Below are positions 8,187 through 16,795 of a stretch of 64,000 bases of DNA, in pieces (position 1 is the stretch's first letter; each line of letters begins with the position of its first letter). The position numbers and the translations under genes were made by a program. The DNA is from Chloroflexota bacterium (GTDB taxonomy: Bacteria; Chloroflexota; Anaerolineae; Anaerolineales; UBA4823). The notes under the pieces are model-generated. The model did not search any database and was not told the DNA's origin. It worked only from the letters and a program-made list of their open reading frames with translations. The stretch is from assembly GCA_029557965.1 (NCBI GenBank), contig JAKQIM010000031.1, forward strand, positions 62,001-126,000. The letters are read 5' to 3'.

Positions 8187-8870
8187 ATGTTTGTTCTCAT
8201 TGCCGGCGGCGGGCGCACCGGAACCCAACTCGCCACGCTGATCTTGAACCAGGGGCATACGGTTCGCCTGATTGAGCATCGCGAAGATGTTTTGGCGCGT
8301 TTGCACCGCGAGCTGCCCACCGAAGTGATCTTCCAGGGTCACGCCACCGATCCAGCTATCCTCGAACAGGCTGATGTTCGAGACGCCAATGTTGTCGCGG
8401 CGACCACCACCAACGACTCGGACAACCTGGTCACTTGCTTCCTGGCTCGCGCCCGTTACCAGGTTCCCCGCACCATTGCGCGCATCAACAACCCACGCAA
8501 TGCCTGGCTGTTCGACAGCAAGTTCCATGTCGATGTATCCCTCAACCAGGCCGATATCATGTCTAGCCTGATCGAAGAGGAAATGTCACTCGGCGATATG
8601 ATGACCCTGCTCAAGCTGCGGCGTGGCGCCTACTCGTTGATCGAGGAGAAGATTCCCGCCAATGCACAAGCGATCGGAAAAGCCATCAAAGATCTGGCCT
8701 TGCCGGCCGAATGTGTCATCGCCGGCATCATCCGTCACGGCAATTTGATCTTGCCGCGCGGCGCCACCATCTTCGAGCCAGGCGATGAAGTCCTTGCCAT
8801 CACCGACCGCAGCGGTGCAGAACAAATGGCAGCCATTTTTTCTGCACCCGAAAAGAAAAATGGCCTTTGA
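8187..8870 (+). CDS. TrkA-family potassium channel/transporter regulator (second copy)
   Basis: A 227-residue RCK protein starting one base after the first copy ends, with a strong GAAGGAGG ribosome binding site. Residues 4-13 carry the dinucleotide motif (AGGGRTGTQL), the acid at the end of strand two is in RLIEHRED, and a TrkA-C domain spans about 140-220. The pair probably forms hetero-oligomers that control the adjacent importer; this is inference from the operon. Its stop codon overlaps the -35 element of the rpmH promoter. Confidence 0.92.
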   Translation: MFVLIAGGGRTGTQLATLILNQGHTVRLIEHREDVLARLHRELPTEVIFQGHATDPAILEQADVRDANVVAATTTNDSDNLVTCFLARARYQVPRTIARINNPRNAWLFDSKFHVDVSLNQADIMSSLIEEEMSLGDMMTLLKLRRGAYSLIEEKIPANAQAIGKAIKDLALPAECVIAGIIRHGNLILPRGATIFEPGDEVLAITDRSGAEQMAAIFSAPEKKNGL

Positions 8871-8895
8871 CCAATCCCCATCCTTCGGGTATAAT
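8867..8895 (+). promoter_or_regulatory. sigma-70-type promoter for rpmH
   Basis: TTGACC (8867-8872), a 17-base spacer and TATAAT (8890-8895). The -35 overlaps the end of the second TrkA gene. A leader of about 46 bases carries the ribosome binding site AGGAAAG ahead of rpmH. Confidence 0.85.
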
Positions 8896-8947
8896 CGGGA
8901 TTCGTTTGCTGAGAAACAGCAAATAATAATCTATATAGGAAAGTAGA

Positions 8948-9124
8948 ATGCCAAAGCGAACTTATCAACCCAAAATCCGCCGCCGCCTGCGCGTGCATGG
9001 TTTCCGCTCCCGCATGGCGACCGCTGACGGTCGCAAGGTGCTCAAAAGCCGCCGCCTGAAGGGTCGCTATCGCCTGACCGTTGTCAAAAACAACCACGTC
9101 AAGCACACCAACTGGAACAGCTGA
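8948..9124 (+). CDS. rpmH: 50S ribosomal protein L34
   Basis: The product is 58 residues long. It begins [20 protein letters not shown] and continues with the RMAT[20 protein letters not shown] core, the unmistakable L34 pattern. L34 is usually 44-50 residues, so this one has a C-terminal extension of about 10 residues ending in HTNWNS. It opens the rpmH-rnpA-yidD-yidC-jag block that is often close to the replication origin, although dnaA is not adjacent here. Confidence 0.97.
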   Translation: MPKRTYQPKIRRRLRVHGFRSRMATADGRKVLKSRRLKGRYRLTVVKNNHVKHTNWNS

Positions 9125-9206
9125 TAGGCCGGTGGCGCTGGCGGGCAAGCAACTCCCCAAGACCAATGACCTGCTCAGCTAACCAGCAGGCAAAGAGCTT
9201 CCGTGG

Positions 9207-9539
9207 GTGAAACGCAGTTTCCGCCTAACAAGATCAACCGACTTCAAGCGGGTGCGGCAATTTGGAAAATCTTACGCCCACCCGCTTGTTGTGTTGGTTA
9301 CACTGCCCAACCCGGGCACAGACAGCCGTTGTGGGGTGGCGGCTGGGCGTTCTTTAGGTGGAGCCGTACAGCGCAACCGGGCCAAGCGCATGCTGCGCGA
9401 GGCCATGCGTCCTTTAATGACCGTGATTCGGCCTGGCTGGGATCTGCTTTTGCTTTCCCGCCGGCCGTTGGCACAAGCTCAATTGCCCGAGATCCAGTCT
9501 GCCCTACAGCAGCTTCTTCGTCGGGCTGGTTTGCTATAA
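9207..9539 (+). CDS. rnpA: ribonuclease P protein component
   Basis: A 110-residue basic protein with a GTG start at 9207, in the canonical position after rpmH. It has the N-terminal FRLTRSTDFKRV segment and the RNR motif (GGAVQRNRAKRMLREAMR, about residues 51-68) that contacts the RNase P RNA. RnpA helps the catalytic RNA bind pre-tRNA 5' leaders. Length and motifs are normal. The RNase P RNA gene is not in this window. Confidence 0.96.
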   Translation: MKRSFRLTRSTDFKRVRQFGKSYAHPLVVLVTLPNPGTDSRCGVAAGRSLGGAVQRNRAKRMLREAMRPLMTVIRPGWDLLLLSRRPLAQAQLPEIQSALQQLLRRAGLL

Positions 9540-9545
9540 GCGCAC

Positions 9546-9839
9546 ATGGGAAGCGAATTGCAGCCTGAAGTGGATGTCCAACCAGATCCGAACCTGCGTG
9601 ACCTGCCGGTCAACTTTTGGACCCTGGCGCGTTGGCCTGCGTTGGCTTTGATCCGCCTGTACCAGATGACCATTGCGCGCGGCATCCCCGAGGGCACCTG
9701 CCGCTTCTATCCCACCTGCTCGCATTATGGTTACCAGGCAATCTATAAATACGGGCTGCTCAAAGGCGGTTTCATGGCCGCCTGGCGCGTGATTCGCTGC
9801 AACCCGTTCAATCCCGGAGGCCTCGACCCGGTGCCCTAA
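9546..9839 (+). CDS. yidD: membrane protein insertion efficiency factor YidD
   Basis: A 97-residue protein of the YidD family, six bases downstream of rnpA. The conserved core is present: ALIRLYQ, then [15 protein letters not shown] (three conserved Cys with the later RCNPF) and the GGLDPVP ending. An extra acidic N-terminal stretch of about 25 residues precedes the usual start; a shorter start is not obvious. YidD is a peripheral membrane protein that assists YidC-dependent insertion, which fits yidC two genes downstream. Confidence 0.95.
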   Translation: MGSELQPEVDVQPDPNLRDLPVNFWTLARWPALALIRLYQMTIARGIPEGTCRFYPTCSHYGYQAIYKYGLLKGGFMAAWRVIRCNPFNPGGLDPVP

Positions 9840-9886
9840 GGCACCCTCTGGCCGCTGGATGTTTATCGAAAGCGACTGACCTACCG

Positions 9887-10966
9887 ATGAAACTGAAATT
9901 TTTCACCCTGCTCCCCATTGTTCTCCTTGCCGCTGTTTTGTTGAGTGCCTGCGGCAACTCTCGCTATTACACCCCCACCAACTGGCCCGGTGTAACAGCA
10001 GATGAAAACACGGCCTATGTAGCCTACAACACCTTCGTCTACGCAGTTGACCTGAACACCGGGGCCGAAAAGTGGCGCTTCCCTGAAAAGGCCGACGCCA
10101 AGATGACCTTCTTCTCAGACCCGGTGCTGACCCCTGATGGCCAATTACTGGCTGCCAGCTACAACCATTTCTTGTACAGCATAGACCCCGTCACCGCCGC
10201 CCAAAACTGGGTCTTTGAGGGGTCTAAGAACCGCCTGGTTGCCAGCCCTCTGGTTACCGAAAATGGCATTTTCCTCACCTCCACCGATGGCTTCGTATAT
10301 GCCCTGGACTTCAACGGGCGCTCTGTGTGGAGTTTCGAAACCGGCAACGCCATCTGGTCACAACCGGCCACAGACGGTGCTGAGCGCCTGTTTGTCTCTT
10401 CGCTGGACCATCACGTTTACGCCTTAGACCTGAAGACCGGCCAACAGATTTGGCAAAGTGAAGACCTCAACGGGGCATTGGTCGGCGCTCCGGCTTACAG
10501 CGAGAGCAATGATATGCTCTACATCGGCACATTCAACAACGAGCTCTTGGCCCTGGATGCCTCGAACGGGCAGGTTCAGTGGCGCTTTGCCACCCAGGCC
10601 TGGGTCTGGTCTGCGCCTGCGGTTTCAGATGGCGTCTTATACTTTGGTGACCAGCAGGGCAATTTCTACGCCGTTGATGTGAGCACCCACGCAGCCTTAT
10701 GGCGCATCCAACCTCAGCCCGATACCCCCATTGTTACCACACCCCTGGTGGTAGAAGATAAGATCCATTTCTCCGCCGCCACCAACATCTACACGGTCAA
10801 TGACCAGGGCGGCATCACCCTGACCCAACCCATCAGCGGCCTGATGTATGCCAGCCCCGTGCTGGCAGGCAACCTGATCCTGGCTGCGCCCCTGGATAAC
10901 GACGCATTGTTGATTGCCTTGCAGCAGAGTGGTGCACAGGCCTGGAATTTCATCCCTGAGAAATAA
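9887..10966 (+). CDS. secreted PQQ-type seven-bladed beta-propeller lipoprotein (BamB-like)
   Basis: A 359-residue lipoprotein. A signal peptide ends in the lipobox LLSAC (Cys about residue 22). The rest has seven repeats ending in a W-x-F/S/I pattern (EKWRF, QNWVF, SVWSF, QIWQS, VQWRF, ALWRI, QAWNF), about 45 residues apart, consistent with a seven-bladed pyrroloquinoline-quinone-like propeller. No enzyme residues are evident. BamB of Gram-negative bacteria has the same architecture, but the homology is one of fold. Its place between yidD and yidC suggests a role on the outer face of the membrane in insertion or folding; this is inference. Confidence 0.85.
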   Translation: MKLKFFTLLPIVLLAAVLLSACGNSRYYTPTNWPGVTADENTAYVAYNTFVYAVDLNTGAEKWRFPEKADAKMTFFSDPVLTPDGQLLAASYNHFLYSIDPVTAAQNWVFEGSKNRLVASPLVTENGIFLTSTDGFVYALDFNGRSVWSFETGNAIWSQPATDGAERLFVSSLDHHVYALDLKTGQQIWQSEDLNGALVGAPAYSESNDMLYIGTFNNELLALDASNGQVQWRFATQAWVWSAPAVSDGVLYFGDQQGNFYAVDVSTHAALWRIQPQPDTPIVTTPLVVEDKIHFSAATNIYTVNDQGGITLTQPISGLMYASPVLAGNLILAAPLDNDALLIALQQSGAQAWNFIPEK

Positions 10967-11007
10967 CACGCCTTTCATGGTGTGCTGACTTTTACGGAGA
11001 AAACGTT

Positions 11008-11784
11008 ATGTGGGATACCCTTATTATCCAACCCATGATCAACCTGCTGCTGTGGATCTATAGCGTGGTTGGACAAAACTTCGGCCTGGCAATCATCATC
11101 TTCACCGTGCTGATCCGCCTGCTCACCCATCCGCTGACAGTCCAGCAGATGAAAAGCGCCAAGGCCATGCAAGATATGCAGCAGTCGAAAAAGTGGCTCG
11201 AAATCCAAAAGAAATACAAAGATAACAAAGAGGCCCTGGCGCAAGAACAGATGAAGCTCTACCAAGAGCTGGGCATTAACCCGTTTGGCTCTTGCTTGCC
11301 CCTGGTGATCCAATTCCCGATCATCATCGGTCTCTACCAGGCTGTCACCCGTGCTCTGGCGGTCACCCCGCTGCAGCTCTTGGATTTCTCCAGCCATATC
11401 TATCCCTGGATCAATGCCTCCAACCTCATCCCGCTCAACAGCAAATTCTTGTGGCTGAACCTGAGCCTGCCTGAACAGAGCTACGGTGTGATGATTGGTT
11501 CCATTGGGTTGCCCATTATCACCATCCTGGTGGTGGTCACCACATTCTTCCAATCGAAATTGATGACCCCGCCGCCTGCCAACCCCAATGACCAGTCTGC
11601 GCAGATGACAAAAATGATGAACCTCTACATGCCGTTATTGATGGGTTGGATGTCTTACACCCTGTCTTCTGGCCTGGCGCTGTATTTCTTGGTCAGCAAC
11701 CTGGTGGGCGTGATCCAATATGCGGCCATGGGGCGGCTGAATTGGAGCAACTTGTTCCCCGGCCGAAAACCAACAACCAAGTAA
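11008..11784 (+). CDS. yidC: membrane protein insertase YidC/Oxa1 family
   Basis: A 258-residue Oxa1/YidC-type insertase of the short (Gram-positive-like) form with no periplasmic domain. The family core has transmembrane segments at about residues 20-40, 95-115, 155-185 and 205-240, the amphipathic charged loop (MKSAKAMQDMQQSKKW...) after the first, and NPFGSCLPLVIQFPIIIGLYQ starting the second. The conserved Arg of the hydrophilic groove is in IRLLTHPLTVQQ (about residue 38). It inserts membrane proteins with or without Sec. Genes yidD upstream and jag downstream are its usual partners. Confidence 0.96.
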   Translation: MWDTLIIQPMINLLLWIYSVVGQNFGLAIIIFTVLIRLLTHPLTVQQMKSAKAMQDMQQSKKWLEIQKKYKDNKEALAQEQMKLYQELGINPFGSCLPLVIQFPIIIGLYQAVTRALAVTPLQLLDFSSHIYPWINASNLIPLNSKFLWLNLSLPEQSYGVMIGSIGLPIITILVVVTTFFQSKLMTPPPANPNDQSAQMTKMMNLYMPLLMGWMSYTLSSGLALYFLVSNLVGVIQYAAMGRLNWSNLFPGRKPTTK

Positions 11785-11803
11785 ACAATGTGGGAAAACG
11801 TAT

Positions 11804-12583
11804 ATGAACACACAACGCGCAACGCTTGAATCAATCGCCCCCACTGTTGAAGAAGCAGTGGAAAAGGGCCTGGCTGAGCTGGGTTTAACCCGCGAAGCTG
11901 TGGAAGTAGAAGTATTAGATGAAGGCAGCCGTGGGCTGTTTGGCCTGGGCACTCGCCATGCACGCATCCGCCTGACAGTCTTAGGCGAAGAGATAAAGCC
12001 CGTGCCTGCCGAAAATGCCTTGCCCGCAGCAGAGATGGTTGTAGAAGAGCCTGCTGAGCAGCCAGCCGTCACCACCCGGCCTGCCGAGCCCCAGCCTGCC
12101 AAGACAGCGACCGACGACACCCTCGAAATGGCGCATACCGTGGTTGCTGAACTGCTGGAACGCATGGGCATCCGGGCCGAAGTAGATGCCAGCTATGGCA
12201 ATGCAGATGATGATCGCAGTGACCTGCCCATCCTGGTCGATATTCGCGGCGACGACCTGAGCGTGTTGATCGGAAAACGCTCTGAGACCCTGAACGCCCT
12301 GCAGTATATCGCCCGCCTGATCCTCAGCAAAGAGCTGGATCGCATGGTGACCCTGGTGTTAGATGTCGAAGGCTACCGCAACCGCCGCGATAAGCAGCTC
12401 CGCCTGCTTGCCCGCCGCATGGCCGACCAGGCCATTAAAACCGGCCGCCGCCAGGTGCTTGAACCCATGCCGCCCAACGAGCGCCGCATCATCCACATGG
12501 AACTGCGCGAGCATCCACAGGTTATTACAGAAAGCTCTGGCGACGAACCGCACCGCAAAGTCAATATCATCCCCAAAGACTGA
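11804..12583 (+). CDS. jag: Jag/KhpB RNA-binding protein (Jag_N, KH, R3H)
   Basis: A 259-residue protein. The N-terminal Jag_N domain (about 5-55) contains GLFGLGTRHARI; a variable acidic linker follows; the KH domain (about 110-185) has the GxxG loop as LIGKRSETLNALQYI; the R3H domain (about 190-255) includes ERRIIHMEL. Jag/SpoIIIJ-associated proteins (KhpB) bind small RNAs and mRNAs and affect cell elongation. It lies 19 bases after yidC in the standard order. Confidence 0.95.
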   Translation: MNTQRATLESIAPTVEEAVEKGLAELGLTREAVEVEVLDEGSRGLFGLGTRHARIRLTVLGEEIKPVPAENALPAAEMVVEEPAEQPAVTTRPAEPQPAKTATDDTLEMAHTVVAELLERMGIRAEVDASYGNADDDRSDLPILVDIRGDDLSVLIGKRSETLNALQYIARLILSKELDRMVTLVLDVEGYRNRRDKQLRLLARRMADQAIKTGRRQVLEPMPPNERRIIHMELREHPQVITESSGDEPHRKVNIIPKD

Positions 12584-12602
12584 TCGCCCTTGAAAGGTCA
12601 GG

Positions 12603-12614
12603 TATAATTCACTT
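12603..12614 (+). promoter_or_regulatory. -10 box of the PfkB gene, probably leaderless
   Basis: TATAAT at 12603-12608 is followed by six bases and the ATG at 12615. No Shine-Dalgarno is present and no good -35 is visible. Confidence 0.65.
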
Positions 12615-13463
12615 ATGTTCAACCTGGCCCCACTAGAGGCGATCGATTACCTGGTGATCGGCCATCTTTGCCGCGACCTCGGCCCTGCTGGGCCACACCT
12701 GGGCGGCACTGTGGCCTATTCTGCATTGACAGCCAGGGCTTTGGGGCTGCGCGTGGGCATTGTGACAGCCTGGGGCGGCGAGGTGCCGCTTGGCCCGCTG
12801 CAGCACATTCCGATCGCCAATTACCCTGCCGATCACAGCACCACCTTCGAAAACATTTACCACAATGGCGTGCGCGCCCAGGTGATCCACGAGGTGGCCC
12901 CCAACCTGGATTATTATATGATCCCCGAACCCTGGCGGCAGGCGGGCATCGTTCACCTGGGCCCCGTGGCGCAAGAAGTAGCGCCAGACCTGGTGCGCCG
13001 CTTCCCCAATGCCCTGGTTGGGCTTACGCCCCAAGGCTGGCTGCGCGCCTGGGATGCCCAGGGGCATGTTTACCCCAGCGAATGGCCCGAAGCGGCCTTT
13101 GCTTTGGAACAAACCGGGGCAGCGGTAATCAGCCAGGATGACGTCGAGGGCGATGAACACCGCATTGAAGAAATGGCCGCATCTTGCCGTGTGCTGGCAG
13201 TTACTGAGGGCCTGAACGGCGCCCGCCTGTACTGGAATGGTGATGTGCGCCGCTTCCGCGCCCCCAGCGTGCCTGAAATCGATGCCACCGGCGCCGGCGA
13301 TATTTTTGCGGCTGCCTTTTTCACCCGCCTGTATACCACGCGTGACCCCTGGGAGGCCGCCCGCTTTGCCACGCAGATTGCATCCATCTCAGTCACCCGT
13401 CCCGGACTGGATGGCATTCCAACCCCGGCCGAAGTGCAAGAATGCCTGATGGAGGTGCTCTAG
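12615..13463 (+). CDS. PfkB-family sugar/nucleoside kinase
   Basis: A 282-residue cytosolic kinase of the ribokinase/PfkB family. The early GGTVAYSALTARALG segment (about 30-44) matches the family's N-terminal substrate-binding signature, and the C-terminal ATP-site signature DATGAGDIFAAAFFTRL (about 223-239) carries the catalytic Asp of the GAGD motif. The substrate cannot be told from sequence. The gene sits between jag and parA; its last codon is immediately followed by the parA ATG, so the three downstream genes may share its promoter. Confidence 0.9.
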   Translation: MFNLAPLEAIDYLVIGHLCRDLGPAGPHLGGTVAYSALTARALGLRVGIVTAWGGEVPLGPLQHIPIANYPADHSTTFENIYHNGVRAQVIHEVAPNLDYYMIPEPWRQAGIVHLGPVAQEVAPDLVRRFPNALVGLTPQGWLRAWDAQGHVYPSEWPEAAFALEQTGAAVISQDDVEGDEHRIEEMAASCRVLAVTEGLNGARLYWNGDVRRFRAPSVPEIDATGAGDIFAAAFFTRLYTTRDPWEAARFATQIASISVTRPGLDGIPTPAEVQECLMEVL

Positions 13464-14267
13464 ATGGGCCGCGTTTATACCCTTGCCAACCAAAAAGGTG
13501 GGGTTGGTAAAACCACCACCGCCATTAACCTGAGTGCCTACCTGGCATACTACGGCCAGCGCGTCCTGCTGGTTGACCTTGATCCGCAAGCCAATGCCAC
13601 CTCTTGCCTGGGCGTCGATAAGCAGACGGTCAAAACCGGCACGTATGACGTCATCATTGGTTCTACCCCCGCCCTCCCCACCATCCTGCACAACCCTCGC
13701 CTGAAGCTTTCTTTGATGCCATCCTCCCCTGCCCTGGCAGGGGCCGAGGTCGAATTGGTCTCTGAGTTGGCGCGCGAAAACCGCCTCAAAGAAGCGCTCA
13801 AGCCGATCGTTGAACGCTATGATTACATCATCATCGATTGCCCGCCCTCTTTGGGCCTGCTGACGCTTAACGGGATTGTTGCTGCACAAGATGGGATCAT
13901 CATCCCGGTACAGTGTGAATACCTGGCCCTGGAAGGCATTGGACAGCTAACCCAAACCATCGCCCGCATCCGCGCCGCACTGTTCCCCGACCTGCGCCTG
14001 CGCGGGGTGGTGATGACCATGTTCGATGGACGCACCAAGCTCAGCAGCGATGTGGTGGCTGAAGTCCACCGCCACTTCCCTGAGCAGATCTTCAAAACGG
14101 TCATCCCGCGCACCGTACGCCTGGCCGAAGCGCCATCGTTTGGACAGCCAATTTCTGTCTTTGCCCCTGCATCCAGCGGCGCCCAGGCCTATGCCGACCT
14201 GGCGCGCGAGGTCTTGCAGGGCGACGGCATCCATATTCCGCTACCTGAAAGCCAAACCCCAGCTTGA
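13464..14267 (+). CDS. parA: chromosome partitioning ATPase ParA/Soj
   Basis: A 267-residue ParA-family ATPase. The deviant Walker A motif [18 protein letters not shown] (about residues 10-27) includes the signature first Lys, Walker A' is [12 protein letters not shown] (about 34-45) and Walker B is [11 protein letters not shown] (about 118-128). ParA binds the nucleoid nonspecifically and moves ParB-parS complexes. The ATG abuts the preceding stop, and parB follows with almost no gap. The short N-terminus without a DNA-binding HTH is the chromosomal (Soj) type. Confidence 0.97.
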   Translation: MGRVYTLANQKGGVGKTTTAINLSAYLAYYGQRVLLVDLDPQANATSCLGVDKQTVKTGTYDVIIGSTPALPTILHNPRLKLSLMPSSPALAGAEVELVSELARENRLKEALKPIVERYDYIIIDCPPSLGLLTLNGIVAAQDGIIIPVQCEYLALEGIGQLTQTIARIRAALFPDLRLRGVVMTMFDGRTKLSSDVVAEVHRHFPEQIFKTVIPRTVRLAEAPSFGQPISVFAPASSGAQAYADLAREVLQGDGIHIPLPESQTPA

Positions 14268-14275
14268 GCAACCCT

Positions 14276-15157
14276 ATGACAAAAAAATCTGGCCTTGGTA
14301 AAGGGCTTGATGCCCTGATCCCTAGTGGAGAATTCCTCCCCCCTCCCCCCAGCCAACCTGCGACGGCAAGTGGTGCTGTGCTGGCTTCGGTTACCAGCAT
14401 CATCCCCAACCCGCGCCAGCCGCGCACGCATTTTGATCCTGCCGAATTGGCTGACCTGGCGGCTTCTATCCGTCAAAATGGCATCATCCAGCCGTTGATC
14501 GTGACGCGCGCCCCTCAGCCGGACCAATATATTCTGATCGCTGGCGAACGACGCCTTATGGCGGCCCGCCAGGCCGGCTTGGCCAATGTGCCCATCATCC
14601 TGCGCGAAGCAACCGAACAGCAGCGCCTGGAATTGGCCTTGATCGAGAACGTTCAGCGTTCCGATCTCAGCCCGCTCGAAGCTGCCGAGGCTTACCGCCA
14701 CCTGGCAGAAGATTTCAAGCTCTCGCATGATGAGATTGCCACGCGCGTGGGCAAGTCGCGCGTCACGATCACCAACACCCTGCGCCTGCTAAAACTCCCA
14801 GCGGCTGTTCAGCAAGCCCTGGCTCAAGACCAGATCAGCGAAGGCCACGCCCGCGCCCTGCTCTCTCTTTCCAGCGCACAGGCCCAGTCTGCTGCCCTGC
14901 AAACCATCCTCAAGCACGATCTCAACGTGCGCCAAACCGAAGAGTTGGTGCGCAAGCTGAGCGGGCAAAAACCCGAACCCCTGCCCAAGCCTGCCCCTGC
15001 TCCCGAGGTGAACGCCCTGGAAGATCGCTTGCGCCAACGCCTGGGCACGCGCGTTACCCTTAACCCGCGTAAAAAAGGCGGCACGGTGGTTATTCATTAC
15101 TACTCTAATGAAGAGTTGGATGCAATCGTAACCCACCTGCTCGGAGAAGAAAAATAG
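14276..15157 (+). CDS. parB: chromosome partitioning protein ParB
   Basis: A 293-residue ParB/Spo0J protein. The N-terminus TKKSGLGKGLDALIP is the usual ParA-stimulating segment, so I chose the ATG at 14276 over a TTG at 14264 that overlaps the parA stop. The CTP-binding motifs GERRLMAARQAG and ENVQRSDLSPLEAA follow, then a helix-turn-helix (LSHDEIATRVGKSRVTITNTLRL split over about 145-170) and a C-terminal dimerisation domain. ParB loads on parS as a CTP-dependent clamp. I found no canonical parS palindrome in the window. The stop TAG overlaps the apparent start of the next gene. Confidence 0.96.
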   Translation: MTKKSGLGKGLDALIPSGEFLPPPPSQPATASGAVLASVTSIIPNPRQPRTHFDPAELADLAASIRQNGIIQPLIVTRAPQPDQYILIAGERRLMAARQAGLANVPIILREATEQQRLELALIENVQRSDLSPLEAAEAYRHLAEDFKLSHDEIATRVGKSRVTITNTLRLLKLPAAVQQALAQDQISEGHARALLSLSSAQAQSAALQTILKHDLNVRQTEELVRKLSGQKPEPLPKPAPAPEVNALEDRLRQRLGTRVTLNPRKKGGTVVIHYYSNEELDAIVTHLLGEEK

Positions 15158-16743
15158 CCACGCTGCTGTACAATGCTCGTATTCATACGCTGGATCCGCT
15201 CCAGCCGCAGGCAACTGCCCTGGCAATCCAAGATGGCCGCATCGCAGCCGTTGGCTCAGATGATGCACTCATAGACGCCTATGGCAAACAAGATGCCATC
15301 GATGTCCAGGGCCAGGCTGTGATTCCCGGCCTGACAGATGCCCACCTGCACCTGGAATATTACGCCTTCAGCCTGCAAAAGATCGACTGCGAAACCCCCA
15401 CCCGCCAGGAATGCCTGCAGCGGGTGGCTGAGCGCGTCCAGAACACCCCCGAAGGCACATGGATCCAGGGGCACGGCTGGAACCAAAACCTGTGGCCTGA
15501 GGGCTTTGGCAGTGCAGCCGACCTGGACGCCGTGGCCCCGCACCATCCTGTTTTTTTAACCGCCAAGTCTCTGCATGCGGCCTGGGCCAACACGCGCGCC
15601 CTCCAAATTGCCAATATCACTGCCAGCACGCCAGACCCCGCCGGAGGGCGCTTCGGACGCCTGGCAGATGGCAGCCCAGATGGGATTTTGTTTGAATCTG
15701 CCGCCAACGAAGTTCAACGTGCCATACCCGATCCACAGGTCGAAGAAGTGCGCCAGGCAATTCGCCTGGCCCAGCCAATCTTGTGGCAGATGGGGATCAC
15801 AGGCGTGCACGATTTTGACCGCAGGCGCTGTTTCAGCGCCCTACAGCTTCTGCACGCCAACGGCGAGCTTGGTTTGCGCACCGTCAAGAGCATCCCGCTG
15901 GAAGACCTGCCGCATGCGGTTGCATTGGGCTTACGCAGCGGCTTTGGCGACGATTGGCTGCGCATTGGCTCAGTCAAATGTTTTGCAGATGGCGCTTTAG
16001 GCCCACAGACCGCCGCCATGCTCTCGCCATACGAGGGCAGCACCGATCAACGCGGCATGTTGTTCATGGATGCTGAAGAGATGTGCGAATTGACCCGCCC
16101 AGCAGTGGCAAATGGCCTCAGCCTGGCTGTGCATGCCATCGGTGACCGTGCCAACCACGAGGTGCTTGAGGCCTACGCGCGCCTGCGCGAGATTGAACGC
16201 AGCCTTCCAGGCAGCCAGCCGCCATTGCGCCACCGCGTTGAGCACCTCCAACTGCTGCACGCCCAAGATACCCATCGCTTGGCCAGCCTGGGTGTCATTG
16301 CATCCATGCAGCCCATCCACGCCACATCCGATATGTTCATCGCCGATCACTTTTGGGGCCAGCGATCTGCCCTGGCTTATGCCTGGCGCACCCAGCTCCA
16401 ACACCAGGCACACCTGGCTTTTGGCTCAGATGCGCCCGTAGAATCGCCCAACCCGTTTTGGGGCCTGCATGCCGCAGTGACCCGCATGCGCCGAGAAGGG
16501 CACCCCACCCCAGCCGGCTGGCATGCCGAACAGTGCCTGTCAATCGAAGAGGCCCTGCACGGTTTCACCACGGGCCCGGCATATGCAGCCGGCATGGAAG
16601 ACCGCCTCGGCCGCCTGGCATCTGGCTTTTGGGCCGATTTGCTGCTCTTAGCAGTCGACCCCTTCACCTGCCCGCCAGATCAGCTTTACAAGCTGCACCC
16701 CTCTGCCACGATGGTAGCCGGCAAGTGGGTTTACCAGTCATAA
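15154..16743 (+). CDS. YtcJ-like amidohydrolase with no canonical start codon
   Basis: A metal-dependent amidohydrolase of about 529 residues. Homology-like sequence begins right after parB: residues read ATLLYNARIHTLDP, the normal N-terminal strand of the family, but no ATG, GTG or TTG occurs in this frame between the upstream stop at 15109 and a GTG at 15319, which lies far inside the domain. The best-placed initiator is ATA at 15154, overlapping the parB TAG stop as ATAG, with GGAGAAGA a few bases upstream. The metal site HxH is in DAHLHLE (about residue 62-66), and downstream His/Asp motifs include LAVHAIGDRAN and AFGSDAPVESPNPF. Substrate is unknown. Confidence 0.85.
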   Translation: MATLLYNARIHTLDPLQPQATALAIQDGRIAAVGSDDALIDAYGKQDAIDVQGQAVIPGLTDAHLHLEYYAFSLQKIDCETPTRQECLQRVAERVQNTPEGTWIQGHGWNQNLWPEGFGSAADLDAVAPHHPVFLTAKSLHAAWANTRALQIANITASTPDPAGGRFGRLADGSPDGILFESAANEVQRAIPDPQVEEVRQAIRLAQPILWQMGITGVHDFDRRRCFSALQLLHANGELGLRTVKSIPLEDLPHAVALGLRSGFGDDWLRIGSVKCFADGALGPQTAAMLSPYEGSTDQRGMLFMDAEEMCELTRPAVANGLSLAVHAIGDRANHEVLEAYARLREIERSLPGSQPPLRHRVEHLQLLHAQDTHRLASLGVIASMQPIHATSDMFIADHFWGQRSALAYAWRTQLQHQAHLAFGSDAPVESPNPFWGLHAAVTRMRREGHPTPAGWHAEQCLSIEEALHGFTTGPAYAAGMEDRLGRLASGFWADLLLLAVDPFTCPPDQLYKLHPSATMVAGKWVYQS

Positions 16744-16772
16744 AAAAACGGCGCTGGCGGCGCCGTTTTTTT
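16742..16772. terminator. bidirectional intrinsic terminator
   Basis: A perfect 13-bp stem (16742-16754 with 16760-16772) whose outer part is seven A-T pairs and whose inner part is CGGCGC/GCGCCG, loop TGGCG. It separates the convergent amidohydrolase and sortase genes and has a U-run in both directions. Confidence 0.9.
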
Positions 16773-16795
16773 TATTCTGACTTAGAGGGTGTAAT

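Noticed and set aside
8867-15157. Replication origin expected near rpmH and parAB
   Set aside because: No cluster of DnaA boxes and no dnaA gene are present. Single TTATCCAC-like matches elsewhere (for example near 244 in mutL and 22803 in a coding region) are isolated.
13464-15157. parS site near parAB
   Set aside because: I looked for the GTTTCACGTGAAAC palindrome and close variants and found none in the window.
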